From contig CAWHKD010000004.1 in NCBI GenBank assembly GCA_963829845.1, forward strand, positions 1 to 48,014: a stretch of DNA of 48,014 bases, in the 5' to 3' direction. The position numbers and the translations under genes are program-made. Under the pieces are notes generated by a model. That model ran no database searches. It saw only the letters and a list, made by a program, of their open reading frames with translations, and was not told the origin of the DNA. Source of the DNA: Gaiellasilicea sp963829845. GTDB taxonomy: Bacteria; Actinomycetota; Thermoleophilia; Gaiellales; Gaiellaceae. Below are positions 25,268 through 34,517 of this stretch, in pieces; the first letter of the stretch is position 1, and each line of letters opens with the position of its first letter.

Positions 25268-26220
25268 GGGCCGTCGTCTATGACCGCTACGGCCCACCGG
25301 ACGTGCTCCGGCTCGAGGACGTCGAGCGGCCGGTGCCCGGCGAGGATCAGCTTCTCGTCAGGGTCCACGCGACGACGGTGAACCGGACGGACTGCGGCTT
25401 TCGCAGCGCGGAGTTCTTCGTCAGCCGCTTCTTCACGGGAGTCATCAGACCGAAGCAGCGGATCCCGGGGATCGAGTTCGCCGGAGTCGTGGAAGCGGCC
25501 GGCTCCGCTGTCAGCGAGTTCGAGGTCGGGGATCGCGTCTTCGGCGTCACGGGCGCCGGCGCGCACGCGGAGTTCATCTGCATCCGGGAGAGCAGCCCGG
25601 TTGTGCGGGTGGGGGCCGGCATGAGCTTCGAGGAGGCGGCCGCCGCCTCCGACGGCGCGAGCCTGGCGCTGGCGTGCCTGCGGAAAGCGGGCTCCCTGGA
25701 CGGGAAGAGCCTGCTCGTCTACGGCGCCTCAGGGTCGGTCGGCACGGCCGCGGTGCAGCTCGCCAAGCACTTCGGCGCCCGCGTCACGGCCGTGTGCAAC
25801 ACAAAAAACGTCGAGCTCGTGCGATCCCTCGGCGCCGACGAGGTGATCGACTACACGCGCGACGACTTCACGAAGAACGGCAAGACCTACGATGTCGTCT
25901 TCGATGCAGTCGGCAAGCACTCGTTCCGGCGCTGCCGCCATTCGTTGAAGGCGGGCGGGACCTTCACGGACACCGACCCCGGATTCATGTGGCACGTGCC
26001 GCTGCTGTCCGTCGTGACGCGCTGGGTCGGCGACAGGAAGGTGGCGCTCGGGATCACCCGGTACACGAAGCGTGACCTCGAGCTGCTGAAGCGGCTGATC
26101 GAGGCGGGCGAGTACCGGCCGGTCGTCGACCGACGCTATCCGCTCGAGGACGTCGTCGAGGCGCACCGATACGTCGAGACAGGGCAGAAGACTGGCAACG
26201 TCGTCCTGACCGTGGGATGA
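25264..26220 (+). CDS. NAD(P)-dependent quinone oxidoreductase-like alcohol dehydrogenase
   Basis: 318 residues from GTG 25264, overlapping the Nudix stop. It belongs to the zinc-free quinone oxidoreductase branch of medium-chain dehydrogenases: GroES-like N-terminal domain (VVYDRYGPPDVLRLEDVERP), then FAGVVEAAGSAVSEFEVGDR, then the NADPH fold with YGASGSVGTAAVQLAKHFGA and SLGADEVIDYT. No zinc-binding Cys cluster is present. It probably reduces quinones or activated alkenes with NADPH. A closely similar second gene lies at 26964. The TetR gene at 26231 is convergent. Coupling with the Nudix gene hints at nicotinamide-nucleotide control. Confidence 0.88.
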   Translation: MRAVVYDRYGPPDVLRLEDVERPVPGEDQLLVRVHATTVNRTDCGFRSAEFFVSRFFTGVIRPKQRIPGIEFAGVVEAAGSAVSEFEVGDRVFGVTGAGAHAEFICIRESSPVVRVGAGMSFEEAAAASDGASLALACLRKAGSLDGKSLLVYGASGSVGTAAVQLAKHFGARVTAVCNTKNVELVRSLGADEVIDYTRDDFTKNGKTYDVVFDAVGKHSFRRCRHSLKAGGTFTDTDPGFMWHVPLLSVVTRWVGDRKVALGITRYTKRDLELLKRLIEAGEYRPVVDRRYPLEDVVEAHRYVETGQKTGNVVLTVG

Positions 26221-26230
26221 GCGGGGCGGA

Positions 26231-26881
26231 TCAGGCTGCGCGCTGCTCCTGCTCGAGCCCATCGAGGATCAGATCGAGCACGAGCTCGTACGCGCCCTTC
26301 CCTTCGCTCCCGAACCCCGCGAAGTGCTGCTCGGCGTGCTCGCGCAGGTATGGATACTCGTCCGGCCCGAACCTGCGGAAGAACTCCGCAGCCATCTCCC
26401 GGAGATGCTCCGCGTCGACGATGCCGTGACCGAGCTGCCACAGCGTGAAGCCGAGAATGTGGGCGTCGAGGGCGTGGTACGCGTGATAGGTCACCTCGGG
26501 CGAGAAGCCGCCCTCGCGCAACTGCTGGAGCATCCACTCGGCGCGCTGCACGGAGGCGACCGAGAACCGGTCCGGGGACAGCGCGAGCGTGCACGCCCAC
26601 GGATGGGAGACGAGGACATCGTGGGCCGAGATCGCGTGCCGGCGCAGCGCGGTCTTCCAATCGCCTCCACCGTCCGGGAGCTCGATCTCGCTCAGGACGA
26701 GGTCAGTGATCCCATTCAGGAGGTCGTCCTTGTTGGCGACGTGGTTGTAGAGGGACATCGCCTCGACGCCGAGCTCCTGCCCCAGCCGGCGCATGCTGAG
26801 CGACTCGATGCCCGACTCGTCCGCCAGCCCGACGGCGGCGCGGAGCACGCGTTCTCGATTGAGAGGGGTTCGTCTCGCCAT
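26231..26881 (-). CDS. TetR/AcrR-family transcriptional repressor
   Basis: 216 residues from ATG 26881. The DNA-binding part is RERVLRAAVGLADESGIESL, then SMRRLGQELGVEAMSLYNHV, then ANKDDLLNGI, the typical TetR helix-turn-helix. The C-terminal domain (HAYHALDAHILGFTLWQLGH) matches the TetR_C group associated with tetracycline-repressor-like proteins. Divergent from the quinone oxidoreductase at 26964, with three operator boxes in between, so it likely represses that gene and itself. Inducer unknown, perhaps a quinone or electrophile handled by the neighbouring enzymes. Confidence 0.9.
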   Translation of the reverse strand: MARRTPLNRERVLRAAVGLADESGIESLSMRRLGQELGVEAMSLYNHVANKDDLLNGITDLVLSEIELPDGGGDWKTALRRHAISAHDVLVSHPWACTLALSPDRFSVASVQRAEWMLQQLREGGFSPEVTYHAYHALDAHILGFTLWQLGHGIVDAEHLREMAAEFFRRFGPDEYPYLREHAEQHFAGFGSEGKGAYELVLDLILDGLEQEQRAA

Positions 26882-26897
26882 CGCTGCCTTGACAAGC

Positions 26898-26938
26898 TTA
26901 CGGTGTATGTTTACCTTACAGCGTAAACTTACAACGTA
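26898..26938. promoter_or_regulatory. Three TTAC-N3-GTA operator boxes between tetR and oxidoreductase
   Basis: TTACGGTGTA (26898-26907), the perfect palindrome TTACAGCGTAA (26916-26926) and TTACAACGTA (26929-26938) share the TTAC-N3-GTA form. A wider inverted repeat GTTTAC...GTAAAC surrounds the centre. The cluster starts 17 bp from the tetR start and ends 25 bp before the divergent ATG, matching a TetR operator. Confidence 0.72.
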
Positions 26939-26963
26939 TGTAGAGGTCGAAGGAGAGAACGCC

Positions 26964-27925
26964 ATGAAAGCGATCGTGGTCAGCAGATACGGCTCCCCGG
27001 ACGTGCTCGCGCTCGAGGAGGTCGAGAAGCCGGACGTCGCGGACGACCTCGCACTCGTGCGTGTGCGCGCGGCGTCGATCAACCCAGCCGACTGGTACGG
27101 CGTCGCAGGTCCCTCATCGTCCGCCCCTCCACGGGCCTCCTGAAGCCGAGGACCGACCGAACGGGGATCGACTTCGCCGGCACGGTCGAGGCGGTCGGGA
27201 AGGACGTCACGCACATCCGGCCCGGCGATGAGGTCTTCGGTGCCAGAAACGGCGCGCTCGCCGAGTACGTGACCGTGCGTGACGCAGTCGTGCCCAAGCC
27301 GGCGAACGTCAGCTTCGAGGAGGCGGCGGCGGTGCCCGTAGCGGCGATCACCGCCCTGCAGGGACTGCGCGACAAGGGCAGGCTCGAGGCCGGTCAGAAG
27401 GTTCTGATCAACGGGGCTTCGGGAGGCGTCGGCACGTTCGCGGTCCAGATCGCGAAGGCGCTGGGCGCCGACGTCACCGGCGTGTGCAGCACGAGGAACG
27501 TCGAGCTCGTGCGCTCGCTCGGAGCCGATCACGTGATCGACTACACGCAGGAGGACTTCACGCGGGGCGTCCGGCGCTACGACTTGCTGCTTGACATCGC
27601 CGGCAGCAAGTCCTGGTCTGCGTGCAGGCGCGTGCTGACGCCGGACGCGACGCTCGTCATCGTCGGCGCGCATCGGCGAAACCGAATGTTCGGGCCGATC
27701 GGCCACATCGTCAGGCTGCGCCTCGCCTCGCTACGCGGCAGCCAGAAGGCGGTCTTCTTCATCGCGAAGACGAACAGAGCCGACATGGAGTTCCTGCGCG
27801 GGCTGCTCGAGGCCGGCAAGCTGAAGCCGGTGGTCGACCGGCGCTACGAGCTGCGCGAGACCGCCGACGCCTTCCGGTACCTCGGCGAGGGCCACGCTCG
27901 AGGCAAGATCGTCGTCACCCTGTGA
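26964..27925 (+). pseudogene. Quinone oxidoreductase-like dehydrogenase, frameshift at C run near 27112
   Basis: Start ATG 26964, with AAGGAGAG nine bases upstream. The first frame gives MKAIVVSRYGSPDVLALEEV through NPADWYGVAG. It then departs at CCC 27111-27113, where one more C would restore LIVRPSTGLLKPRTDRTGID. The second frame is complete to the stop at 27925, with NGASGGVGTFAVQIAKALGA as NADPH motif and SLGADHVIDYTQEDF. It closely resembles the gene at 25264 (both have VELVRSLGAD and KPVVDRRYEL-like ends), so the two are paralogues. No zinc-site cysteines. Because the lesion is a single homopolymer base and the rest is intact, an assembly error is quite possible and the gene may be functional. 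Likely under the divergent TetR. Confidence 0.82.
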
Positions 27926-29538
27926 CCGGGACGTAGCGGGCGCCGAGCGTCGTCGCGAGCGTCCGGTGCGGCGGCGCTGAGCCGAGGAGGGCCGAACGCG
28001 TGAGCTCGATCCCGTGCTCGCGTGCGAACGCGAGCGGCAACCCGGGCAGAGGCGGCCTGCACCAGCAGGCGGGCGGCCCGGACTGGTGCGGGCACAACGC
28101 GGTGCTGCACAAGCCCTGCGACCTCGGCTGCGAGACGTTCGGCGGCGGCCTCGAGCGCCTCCATGTCGGCGTCGGGATTCCAGTCGTAGACCAGATGGGG
28201 CGCGTCGGGGTCGCACTGTGCGATCGCGTCCTCCCAGCCGGGCTCCGAGAGCGCGCGGGCGGCGACGACGACACCCGTCCGGCCGGAGGACGGGGCGCGT
28301 ACGAACGGCACCTGCTCGACACCGCCGAAGCCCTCGTCGAGCGAGGGCGGCTCGAGCTCCCGGAACGCGCGCATCTGGGACGTCGGTGCGAGCACGCCGG
28401 GCTCGCGCCGCGCCAACTCTCGCAGCTGCTCGGGGACCGGCAGCGAGCCGAACCGCTCGAGCAGGCGCTCGACGAGGTTGACTTGCGCTTGCGGGAGGGG
28501 CGTCTCGAGCCAGACGCACCGGACGGCGGCCCCGTGCCGGCCGGCGATCTCGATTACCTCGTTCCGCGCCGCACGCGTGAGATACGTGTTGTCGAGCACG
28601 ACCTGGCGCGCGCCGGAGGCCAGCTCGTCGTCGAGGGCCGCGGCGAGATCCCGTAGCGATCCTCCACGCTCGTCGCGGTTGAGCCGCAGATATCCGCGCG
28701 CCGCGTAGTCTGCCGCGACGCGGCTCTTCCCGGCGCCGGGGATGCCCATCACAAGGACGACTTCGGCGTCACTCCGCGTGTTCGGCTCCGCGCGACGGCG
28801 GCGGGACGGCGCGGGCGTCGGGGCCGTTGCCGCCACGCGCGCGGCGGCGCGCGCCGTCTCCGGACGCCGCGCCCCAGGAATCGGAATGACGACGCGCGAG
28901 AGGCCGAGCAACCATGCGAGCGTCTCTGCCGCATCGACGCGTGCTGCCCGCTTCGGTCCGCCGAGCGGCGAGTGTGCGATCAGCGCGATTCCGAGCTCGT
29001 CGCACCGCTCGACGACGCCGCCGCGGAGCGCCCGGTCGTCGAAGGGCGACAGCGCGACCTGGACCGCTGTGACGGGAGCGAGCTCGAGCGCTTCGTCGAG
29101 TTGGCGTCGGTTGACGTTCGCGATCCCGACGCGCCGCACGAGGCGCTCGTCAGCGAGCCGGGCAAGAGCGCGCACGGAGGTCTTCCATGGCGTTCGCGGA
29201 TCCGGTGTGTGGACGAGGTAGAGGTCGATGGGCAGCCCGTCCAGGGCGGCGAGGCTCGTCTCGCAGTCGGCCGCAATCGCCTTGGCACGGCCGTCCGGGA
29301 TCCAGGACCCGCCGGGCCTGCTCATGCCACCCTTCGTCACGATCCGTGCTCGCTCATGCGCACCGCAGCTGCGAAGTGCGCGAGAGAGCAGCTGCTCGCT
29401 GCGGTCGTAGGCGCGCGCCGTGTCGAAGACGGTCACGCCTGCCTCGGCTGCCGCGACGATCGTCTCGACCGCGGTCTCCGGCGGGAGGCGCATGCAGCCG
29501 AGGCCGATCCGCAGCTCCGTCGGGTCGAGCCAGCTCAC
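27915..29538 (-). pseudogene. Aldo/keto reductase fused to P-loop kinase and HAD-like C-terminus, frameshifted near 28070
   Basis: From GTG 29538, overlapping the upstream stop. Residues about 1-235 are an aldo/keto reductase with the catalytic tetrad in place: D39 and Y44 (VFDTARAYDRSE), K69 (IVTKGG) and H110 (LYLVH). After a short linker, residues about 258-430 form a polynucleotide-kinase-like P-loop domain: Walker A GIPGAGKS (265-272), LRLNRDERGG and LDNTYLTRAARNEVI. The rest (VVVAARALSEPGWEDAI, then HLVYDWNPDADMEAL) leads to a C-terminus that continues in another frame after about 28070 as CWCRPPLPGLPLAFAREHG and HRTLATTLGARYVPVTG. That end resembles the HAD-phosphatase part of kinase-phosphatase proteins but lacks clear catalytic aspartates. 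The frameshift lies in a G/C-run region. The fusion suggests a nucleotide or nucleic-acid end-processing role; substrate unknown. It overlaps the dehydrogenase end by 11 bases. Confidence 0.75.
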
Positions 29539-30131
29539 GCCGACGGATGCAGCAGGGGCACAGCGCCGCGCCAGCCCGCGCGGAGGACTTCCACGAGCGT
29601 CGGGGGCGTGATCAGCGCGGCTTCCCCGCCGGATCGCGGACGGCGCTCGCCGTAGCCCGACGGTGTCCAGCGTCGCAGCTCGTCGCCGAGCACGAGCCAC
29701 GGCTCGTCCCGCTCGAGCACGAACGCCCCGTCCGGAAGCTGCGACAGACGGACTTGGCGCAACCGCCGTCTGCGCGACGCGTCGAGCCGCTCCGCGTGCA
29801 GACGCTCGTCGATCTCGTCGGCCCGCGCGCCGACGAGCTCCACGAGGCGGTCGTAGTCCTCGCGGCGGCAGAGCGCACACGGCCGGTGGCCGGCGGCGAA
29901 TGCCGTCGCCTCGTCGAGGAAGAACAGCTCCGTGAACCGACCGGGCTGGAGCAGCCGCGTCCGCTTCCAGTCCTTGAACTCGAGCCTGCAGGCGATCCAG
30001 CGCTTGACGGCGAAGCTGCGCCGGATCCGGCCGGTCTCGTCGTGGAGGCAGCCGCGGTTTCCGTAGACGAGACCGCGGGCCGGGTCCACGATCAGCTCGC
30101 CGAGGGGTGTGACGCGATTCTGCAGCGGCAT
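29535..30131 (-). CDS. Conserved hypothetical protein with HxxCxxC motif
   Basis: 198 residues from ATG 30131. The N-terminal segment MPLQNRVTPLGELIVDPARG is followed by GLVYGNRGCLHDETGRIRRS, then FTELFFLDEATAFAAGHRPC with CALCRRED, giving an H-x-x-C-x-x-C pattern that may bind zinc. The C-terminus (DGAFVLERDEPWLVLGDELR and RWTPSGYGERRPR) is also conserved in a family of bacterial proteins of unknown function that I recognise only as hypothetical. Its stop overlaps the start of the AKR-kinase fusion, so the two are co-translated. That may link it to nucleic-acid repair or nucleotide processing, but this is inference. Confidence 0.8.
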   Translation of the reverse strand: MPLQNRVTPLGELIVDPARGLVYGNRGCLHDETGRIRRSFAVKRWIACRLEFKDWKRTRLLQPGRFTELFFLDEATAFAAGHRPCALCRREDYDRLVELVGARADEIDERLHAERLDASRRRRLRQVRLSQLPDGAFVLERDEPWLVLGDELRRWTPSGYGERRPRSGGEAALITPPTLVEVLRAGWRGAVPLLHPSA

Positions 30132-30155
30132 CGCGTCGAACCTTAGAGTCAGCAC

Positions 30156-30605
30156 ATGGCCGCCGAGACCACGCTGCGCGAGATCACGAAGGAGACGGTC
30201 CGGCTCGTGACCGCACTTGACGTCGGCCCCGACCAGCAAGGGCTGGTGGCGCCGAACAGCGTTTCGATCGCCGAGGCGCACTTCGAGCCGAAGGCCTGGT
30301 TCCGGGCGATCTACTTCGGCGAGGAGCCGGCCGGCTTCGCGATGGTCTGGCGCGACCCGGACGAGCGCGTCTTCTACATCTGGCGATTCATGGTCGACGC
30401 CCGCTTCCAGGGGAAGGGCGTCGGCCGGCGCGCGCTCGACCTGCTGTTGGAGGAGGCCCGCGCTGACGGCGTCGACGCGGTGATGCTGAGCGTCGTCCCA
30501 GGCCCCCACTCCGCGCTCGCGTTCTACGAGCGCTGCGGCTTCGCGGCGACCGGCGAGATGCACGGCGGCGAGGCCGAGATGAAGCTCACGCTCGCCCAGG
30601 GCTGA
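30156..30605 (+). CDS. GNAT family N-acetyltransferase (spermidine/amino-acid type)
   Basis: 149 residues. The order YFGEEPAGFAMVWRDPDERV, IWRFMVDARFQGKGVGRRAL and then LSVVPGPHSALAFYERCGFA is that of GNAT enzymes related to diamine N-acetyltransferases (BltD/PaiA-like). The Q-G-K-G-V-G-R-R loop binds the acetyl-CoA pyrophosphate. It starts 24 bases from the divergent gene at 30131, so a compact shared promoter is needed. Substrate unproven. Confidence 0.87.
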   Translation: MAAETTLREITKETVRLVTALDVGPDQQGLVAPNSVSIAEAHFEPKAWFRAIYFGEEPAGFAMVWRDPDERVFYIWRFMVDARFQGKGVGRRALDLLLEEARADGVDAVMLSVVPGPHSALAFYERCGFAATGEMHGGEAEMKLTLAQG

Positions 30606-30665
30606 CCCGACGGACGCGACCGGGGGACGCGGGTCGTCGTCGGTTGCCCCTACTCTGATAGGTCG

Positions 30666-33586
30666 GTGTCGATTCAGCCCACAACAGAACTGCGGCCAGG
30701 AGCGGTCGGACCGACGCTCGAAGTCGTCTGGCAGGACGACGCGACGGCGCTCGTCCTCACGCGCGGCGGCGACGGAGAGCTCTCCGCCGGCGACCTCCGC
30801 GCGGGGATGCCCGCGATCGCCGATCTCCCGCTCGCGGGCCGCGGCATCGCCGCTCGCCGGCTCGAGCCGGCGCAGCTGATCGCGCTGGCGGAGTCGCCGC
30901 CCGACGGCCTCGAGCTCGGCGCGAGCGCACGCGCGGTCTTCGCAGTGGTCGAGCTGGCTCGGCGTTCGGTCACCGAAGGCCTCGTCCATCCGTTCCTCGA
31001 CCACGGCGACGGCTGGTGGCACGCGTTCTGGGGCGCAACCCTGGACGAGAGCATCCAGGCCGGGCTCGCCGCGATCGCCACCGCGCTCCCTCCTGTCGGG
31101 GCAGGCGCATTCGACGGCGACGCGGGCGCGGCGGTCAACGATCTCTATCCGGTCCTCGTCGACCAGATCGCCCGCGACTGCCTTCGCGCCGAGCGGGTCC
31201 GTCTGGCGCCCACGAAGGCGGGCCGCGCGAGCGCGATCGACCATCTGCTCGAGGGACTGACCGCCGCCGACTCCGTGCTGCCCCGCCACTCGGGCCTCGC
31301 TGCCCTCGAAAAGCGGCTCTCGGACTGGGTCGACGGCGGGCTCGAGACCCTGGCCCGTACCGAGTGGCGCCTCGGCCTCCATCTCGACGAGCGCCCCCTT
31401 CGAACGCGGACGAAGAGCCGCGGCTCGCGCTCGAGCTCTGGCTGCAGGCGGGCGACGATCCGACCCTCGGCCTCCCCGCGTCGCTGCTCTGGGACCGCGA
31501 CGGCGACGTCTTTGCATTCCTGCGCTCTGGTGATCCGCGCCGCGACCTGATCCGCCACCTGGAGGAGCTCGACCCAGTGCTCGCGGCGATCGGGATCGAG
31601 TTCGACACCGCCGAGCCGTCCGAGGCGGAGCTCGGCCCGGAGCAGGTCCGGCTCTTCCTGCGCGAGGCGATGCCGAAGCTCGAGGAGCGTGACGTACCCG
31701 TCCTGCTACCCGCGTCATGGCTTCGCTCGCCGACGCGCGTGCGGGTCAACCTGACGGCGACGAGCGCGCCGCGGGTGCGCTCCAGCGGCTTCCTGTCCCC
31801 GACGGAGCTGGCGCAATTCGACTGGCGGCTCGCCGTCGGCGACACCGAGCTGACGGACGAGGAGCTCGCCGACCTCGCCGCGGCGAAGGAGCCCTTCGTC
31901 CGCATCGGCGACCGCTGGCATGCGGTCCGGCGCTCGGACGTCGAGAAGGCGCTGCGCTTCCTCGACCGCCGCCGTGCCGGCGTCGGGATCGTCGAGCTCG
32001 TGCGCGCGGTCTCGGGTCTCGAGACTGACGAGGCGGGAGTCGAGCTCGGCGAGGTCACGCTCGACGAGCCGCTCTCCTCCCTCCTCCACGCCGGCGAGCG
32101 CCGCTTCCGCGCGCTGCCGACACCGGCGGCGATGACCCATCCGCTCTTCCCGTTCCAGGAGCGCGGCCACGGCTGGCTGCGGCTACTCGGCGACCTCGAG
32201 GTGGGCGGGATCCTCGCCGACGACATGGGCCTCGGCAAGACGGTGCAGGCGATCGCGATGCTCGCCTCGGAGCGCGAGGAGGCCGGCGACGAGCCTCTCG
32301 GACCGACCCTCGTCGTCTGCCCGATGAGCGTCGTCAAGCAGTGGGGCGCCGAGATCCACCGGTTCGCGCCCTCGCTCCACGTGCACCTCCACCACGGCCC
32401 CAACCGCCTCGCCGCACGGGAGCTCGCCCTCGCCGCGCAGGGCCACGACGTCGTCGTCACCTCCTACGACATCGCCACCCGTGACGTCGATGCACTCGCC
32501 GCGATCACGTGGGACCGACTCCTCCTCGACGAGGCCCAGGACGTGAAGAACCCCGCGACGAAGCGCGCGCGCGCGCTTCGTCGGCTGCAGGCACGCCGCA
32601 AGCTGGCGATGACCGGGACGCCGATCGAAAACAGGCTCGGCGAGCTCTGGGCGATCATGGACATCGTCAATCCGGGCCTGCTCGGCTCACGTGAGCGGTT
32701 CGACCGCGCCTTCGCGCGACCCATCGAGCAGTTCGGCGACGAGGGCGCACTCGAGCGGCTGCGCTCGATCGTCGATCCGTTCGTGCTCCGCCGGGCGAAG
32801 GATTCGCCTGAGATCGAGCTCGAGCTGCCGCCGATCACGATCGAGAAGGACTACTGCCGCCTGACCGTCGAGCAGGCAAGCCTCTACCGGGCAACCGTGG
32901 ACCGTTGGCTGGCGCGCGTGGAGGCGCACGAGGACCGCTTCGGCCGCCGCGGCGCCGTGCTCGCCATGCTCGGCCAGCTGAAGCAGGTCTGCAACCACCC
33001 GGAGATGCTGCTGACCACCGGCCGGCCGCTCGACAGCCGCTCCGGCAAGCTCGAGCGTCTCGTGCGGCTGCTCGCCGACGTGCCGCCCGGCGACAAGTCA
33101 CTCGTCTTCACGCAGTACCCCGGCTTCGAGCGGCTCGTCGCCCATCTCGCGGAACGGCTGGGCCGCAGCGTCGGCTTCTTCCACGGCCGTCTGAACGCGA
33201 AGCAGCGCGACGAGCTGTTGACCGCCTTCGCTCGTGAGGATGGTCCGTCCGTGCTCGTGATCTCGATCCGGGCCGGAGGCCGCGGGCTCAACCTGCCGGC
33301 TGCCAACCACGTCTTCCACTTCGATCGCTGGTGGAACCCCGCAGTCGAGCAGCAGGCGACCGACCGCGCCTACCGATTCGGCCAGCGCAAGCACGTCTAC
33401 GTTCACAGCCTGATCTGCAGCGGCACGCTCGAGGAGCGAATCGACGCGCTGCTCGACTCGAAGCGAGAACTGGCGGAGAAGGTGATTGCCGGCCGTTCCG
33501 AGGACTGGCTCGGCGACCTCGACCTCGGCACGCTTCGGGCCGCCGTCGAGCTCTCCGTCGACGCGGTCGAGGAGGCAGCGGCGTGA
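30666..33586 (+). pseudogene. SNF2-family helicase, frameshift at C run 31394-31398
   Basis: GTG start at 30666. The first frame (about 243 codons) is the poorly conserved N-terminal region of bacterial SNF2-associated proteins, ending LGLHLDERP. One extra C in the run at 31394-31398 would join it to PSNADEEPRLALELWLQAG and on to the stop at 33586, about 970 residues in all. The helicase core is complete: GGILADDMGLGKTVQAIAML (Walker A), LLLDEAQDVKN (DEAQ box), AMTGTPIENRLGELW, KSLVFTQYPGFERL, ISIRAGGRGLNLPAANHV and QQATDRAYRFGQ. It is an ATP-driven DNA translocase, probably in DNA repair or chromatin-like remodelling. It is paired with a SWIM zinc-finger gene downstream, as in many actinobacteria. 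The single lesion in a homopolymer suggests a read error, so the gene may well be intact. Confidence 0.85.
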
Positions 33587-33708
33587 CGAAGTCACGCCGC
33601 CAGGAGGGGGTCTGGGGGAACCGGCGGGTTCCCCCGAGGAGAGCGCCGATGCGCAGCATCGGCGACAGCGCGCAGGGGGTTCGCGGGGGAAACCGGGTTT
33701 CCCCCGCG
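33578..33708. repeat. Four consecutive hairpins between helicase and SWIM genes
   Basis: Four near-adjacent inverted repeats are present. (1) Arms 33578-33587 and 33591-33600, 10 bp, loop GAA, spanning the helicase stop codon. (2) GGGGGAACC at 33614-33622 with GGTTCCCCC at 33627-33635. (3) CGCCGATGC at 33644-33652 with GCATCGGCG at 33656-33664. (4) CGCGGGGGAAACC at 33682-33694 with GGTTTCCCCCGCG at 33696-33708. Units 2 and 4 are related in sequence (G5 A2-3 C2 cores). It may be a mobile palindromic element, an RNA stabiliser or an attenuator. Confidence 0.8.
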
Positions 33709-33736
33709 CGACCGAGCCGAAGGTGAGGGAGGCGGC

Positions 33737-34480
33737 ATGAGCGTCCTCGACGACGGCCGTCCGCTCGAAGTCACGAGCGAGCGCGAGCGGATCGGCCAGG
33801 GACCCTGGGCGCGGCTCTTCGCATCTGCGGCGATCGGCGACGAGGCCTCGTCGAGCGCCGAGCACGGCCGCGCGCTCGCACGGAGCAGCAGCGTGCATAC
33901 CGTCGCAGTGTTCGAGGGCCTGCTCAGCGCCCGAGTCGACGACGAAGGGACCGAGCAGACCGTCGAGATCGCCGCCGAACCGGTGCCGCCGCGGATCTGG
34001 GCAGCGGCTTCGCGCTCCGCGCGCGGCAACCCGCAGATCGAGGCGGCGGTCGCCGGACGCTCGCAGTCCGTCCAGCTCGAGCACGTGATGGCGGTCGACT
34101 GGGAGGAGCCGCTCGTCCCGGCGACGCGATCGCTCCAGCGCACGTGCAGCTGCGGCCGGCCGGGTCCGTGCGCCCACGTCGCTGCGGTCGCCTACGCGCT
34201 GGCCGACCGGATCGACCGCGAGCCGTCGCTGCTCCTGCGCTGGCGCGGCTGCACGGAGCCCGTCGAGCGAGCCGAACCCGCGCCCGCCGAACCGGAGCCG
34301 ATCGTTGCTGGGGACGAAGTCTGGGAGGCGGGACCGCCGCCTGAGCTCGGCCCGCCGCGGCCGCTGCCGACCGCGGCCGTGCTGAAGCGGCTGGGCAAGA
34401 GCGGGATCCAGGTCGGCGCGCAGGACCTGGCCGAGGTGCTCGAGCGGGCCTACGCCTCGTTCGCCTCGCTGAAGGAGTAG
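33737..34480 (+). CDS. SWIM zinc-finger protein, partner of the SNF2 helicase
   Basis: 247 residues from ATG 33737. A central SWIM motif, C-x-C-x5-C-x-H, is seen in TCSCGRPGPCAHVAAVAYAL (about residues 136-155). The N-terminal part (WARLFASAAIGDEASSSAEH, then RALARSSSVHTVAVFEGLLS) is the usual domain of SWIM proteins associated with bacterial SNF2 helicases. The C-terminus (LGKSGIQVGAQDLAEVLERA) looks helical. SWIM domains bind DNA or protein; here it probably works together with the preceding helicase. It is separated from it by 150 bases filled with four hairpins. It converges on the DUF2237 gene. Confidence 0.87.
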   Translation: MSVLDDGRPLEVTSERERIGQGPWARLFASAAIGDEASSSAEHGRALARSSSVHTVAVFEGLLSARVDDEGTEQTVEIAAEPVPPRIWAAASRSARGNPQIEAAVAGRSQSVQLEHVMAVDWEEPLVPATRSLQRTCSCGRPGPCAHVAAVAYALADRIDREPSLLLRWRGCTEPVERAEPAPAEPEPIVAGDEVWEAGPPPELGPPRPLPTAAVLKRLGKSGIQVGAQDLAEVLERAYASFASLKE

Positions 34481-34517
34481 CCGGGCCGTGAAGCGGCCCC
34501 GTCAGGGATCTTTGCGC

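Noticed and set aside
30132..31718. Upstream extension of the minus-strand frame of the Cys-pair protein
   Set aside because: It is antisense to the GNAT and helicase genes; the protein starts well at ATG 30131.
33601..33726. Possible short protein translated from the hairpin array
   Set aside because: Open frames here follow from the palindromes and have no start signal or conserved family.
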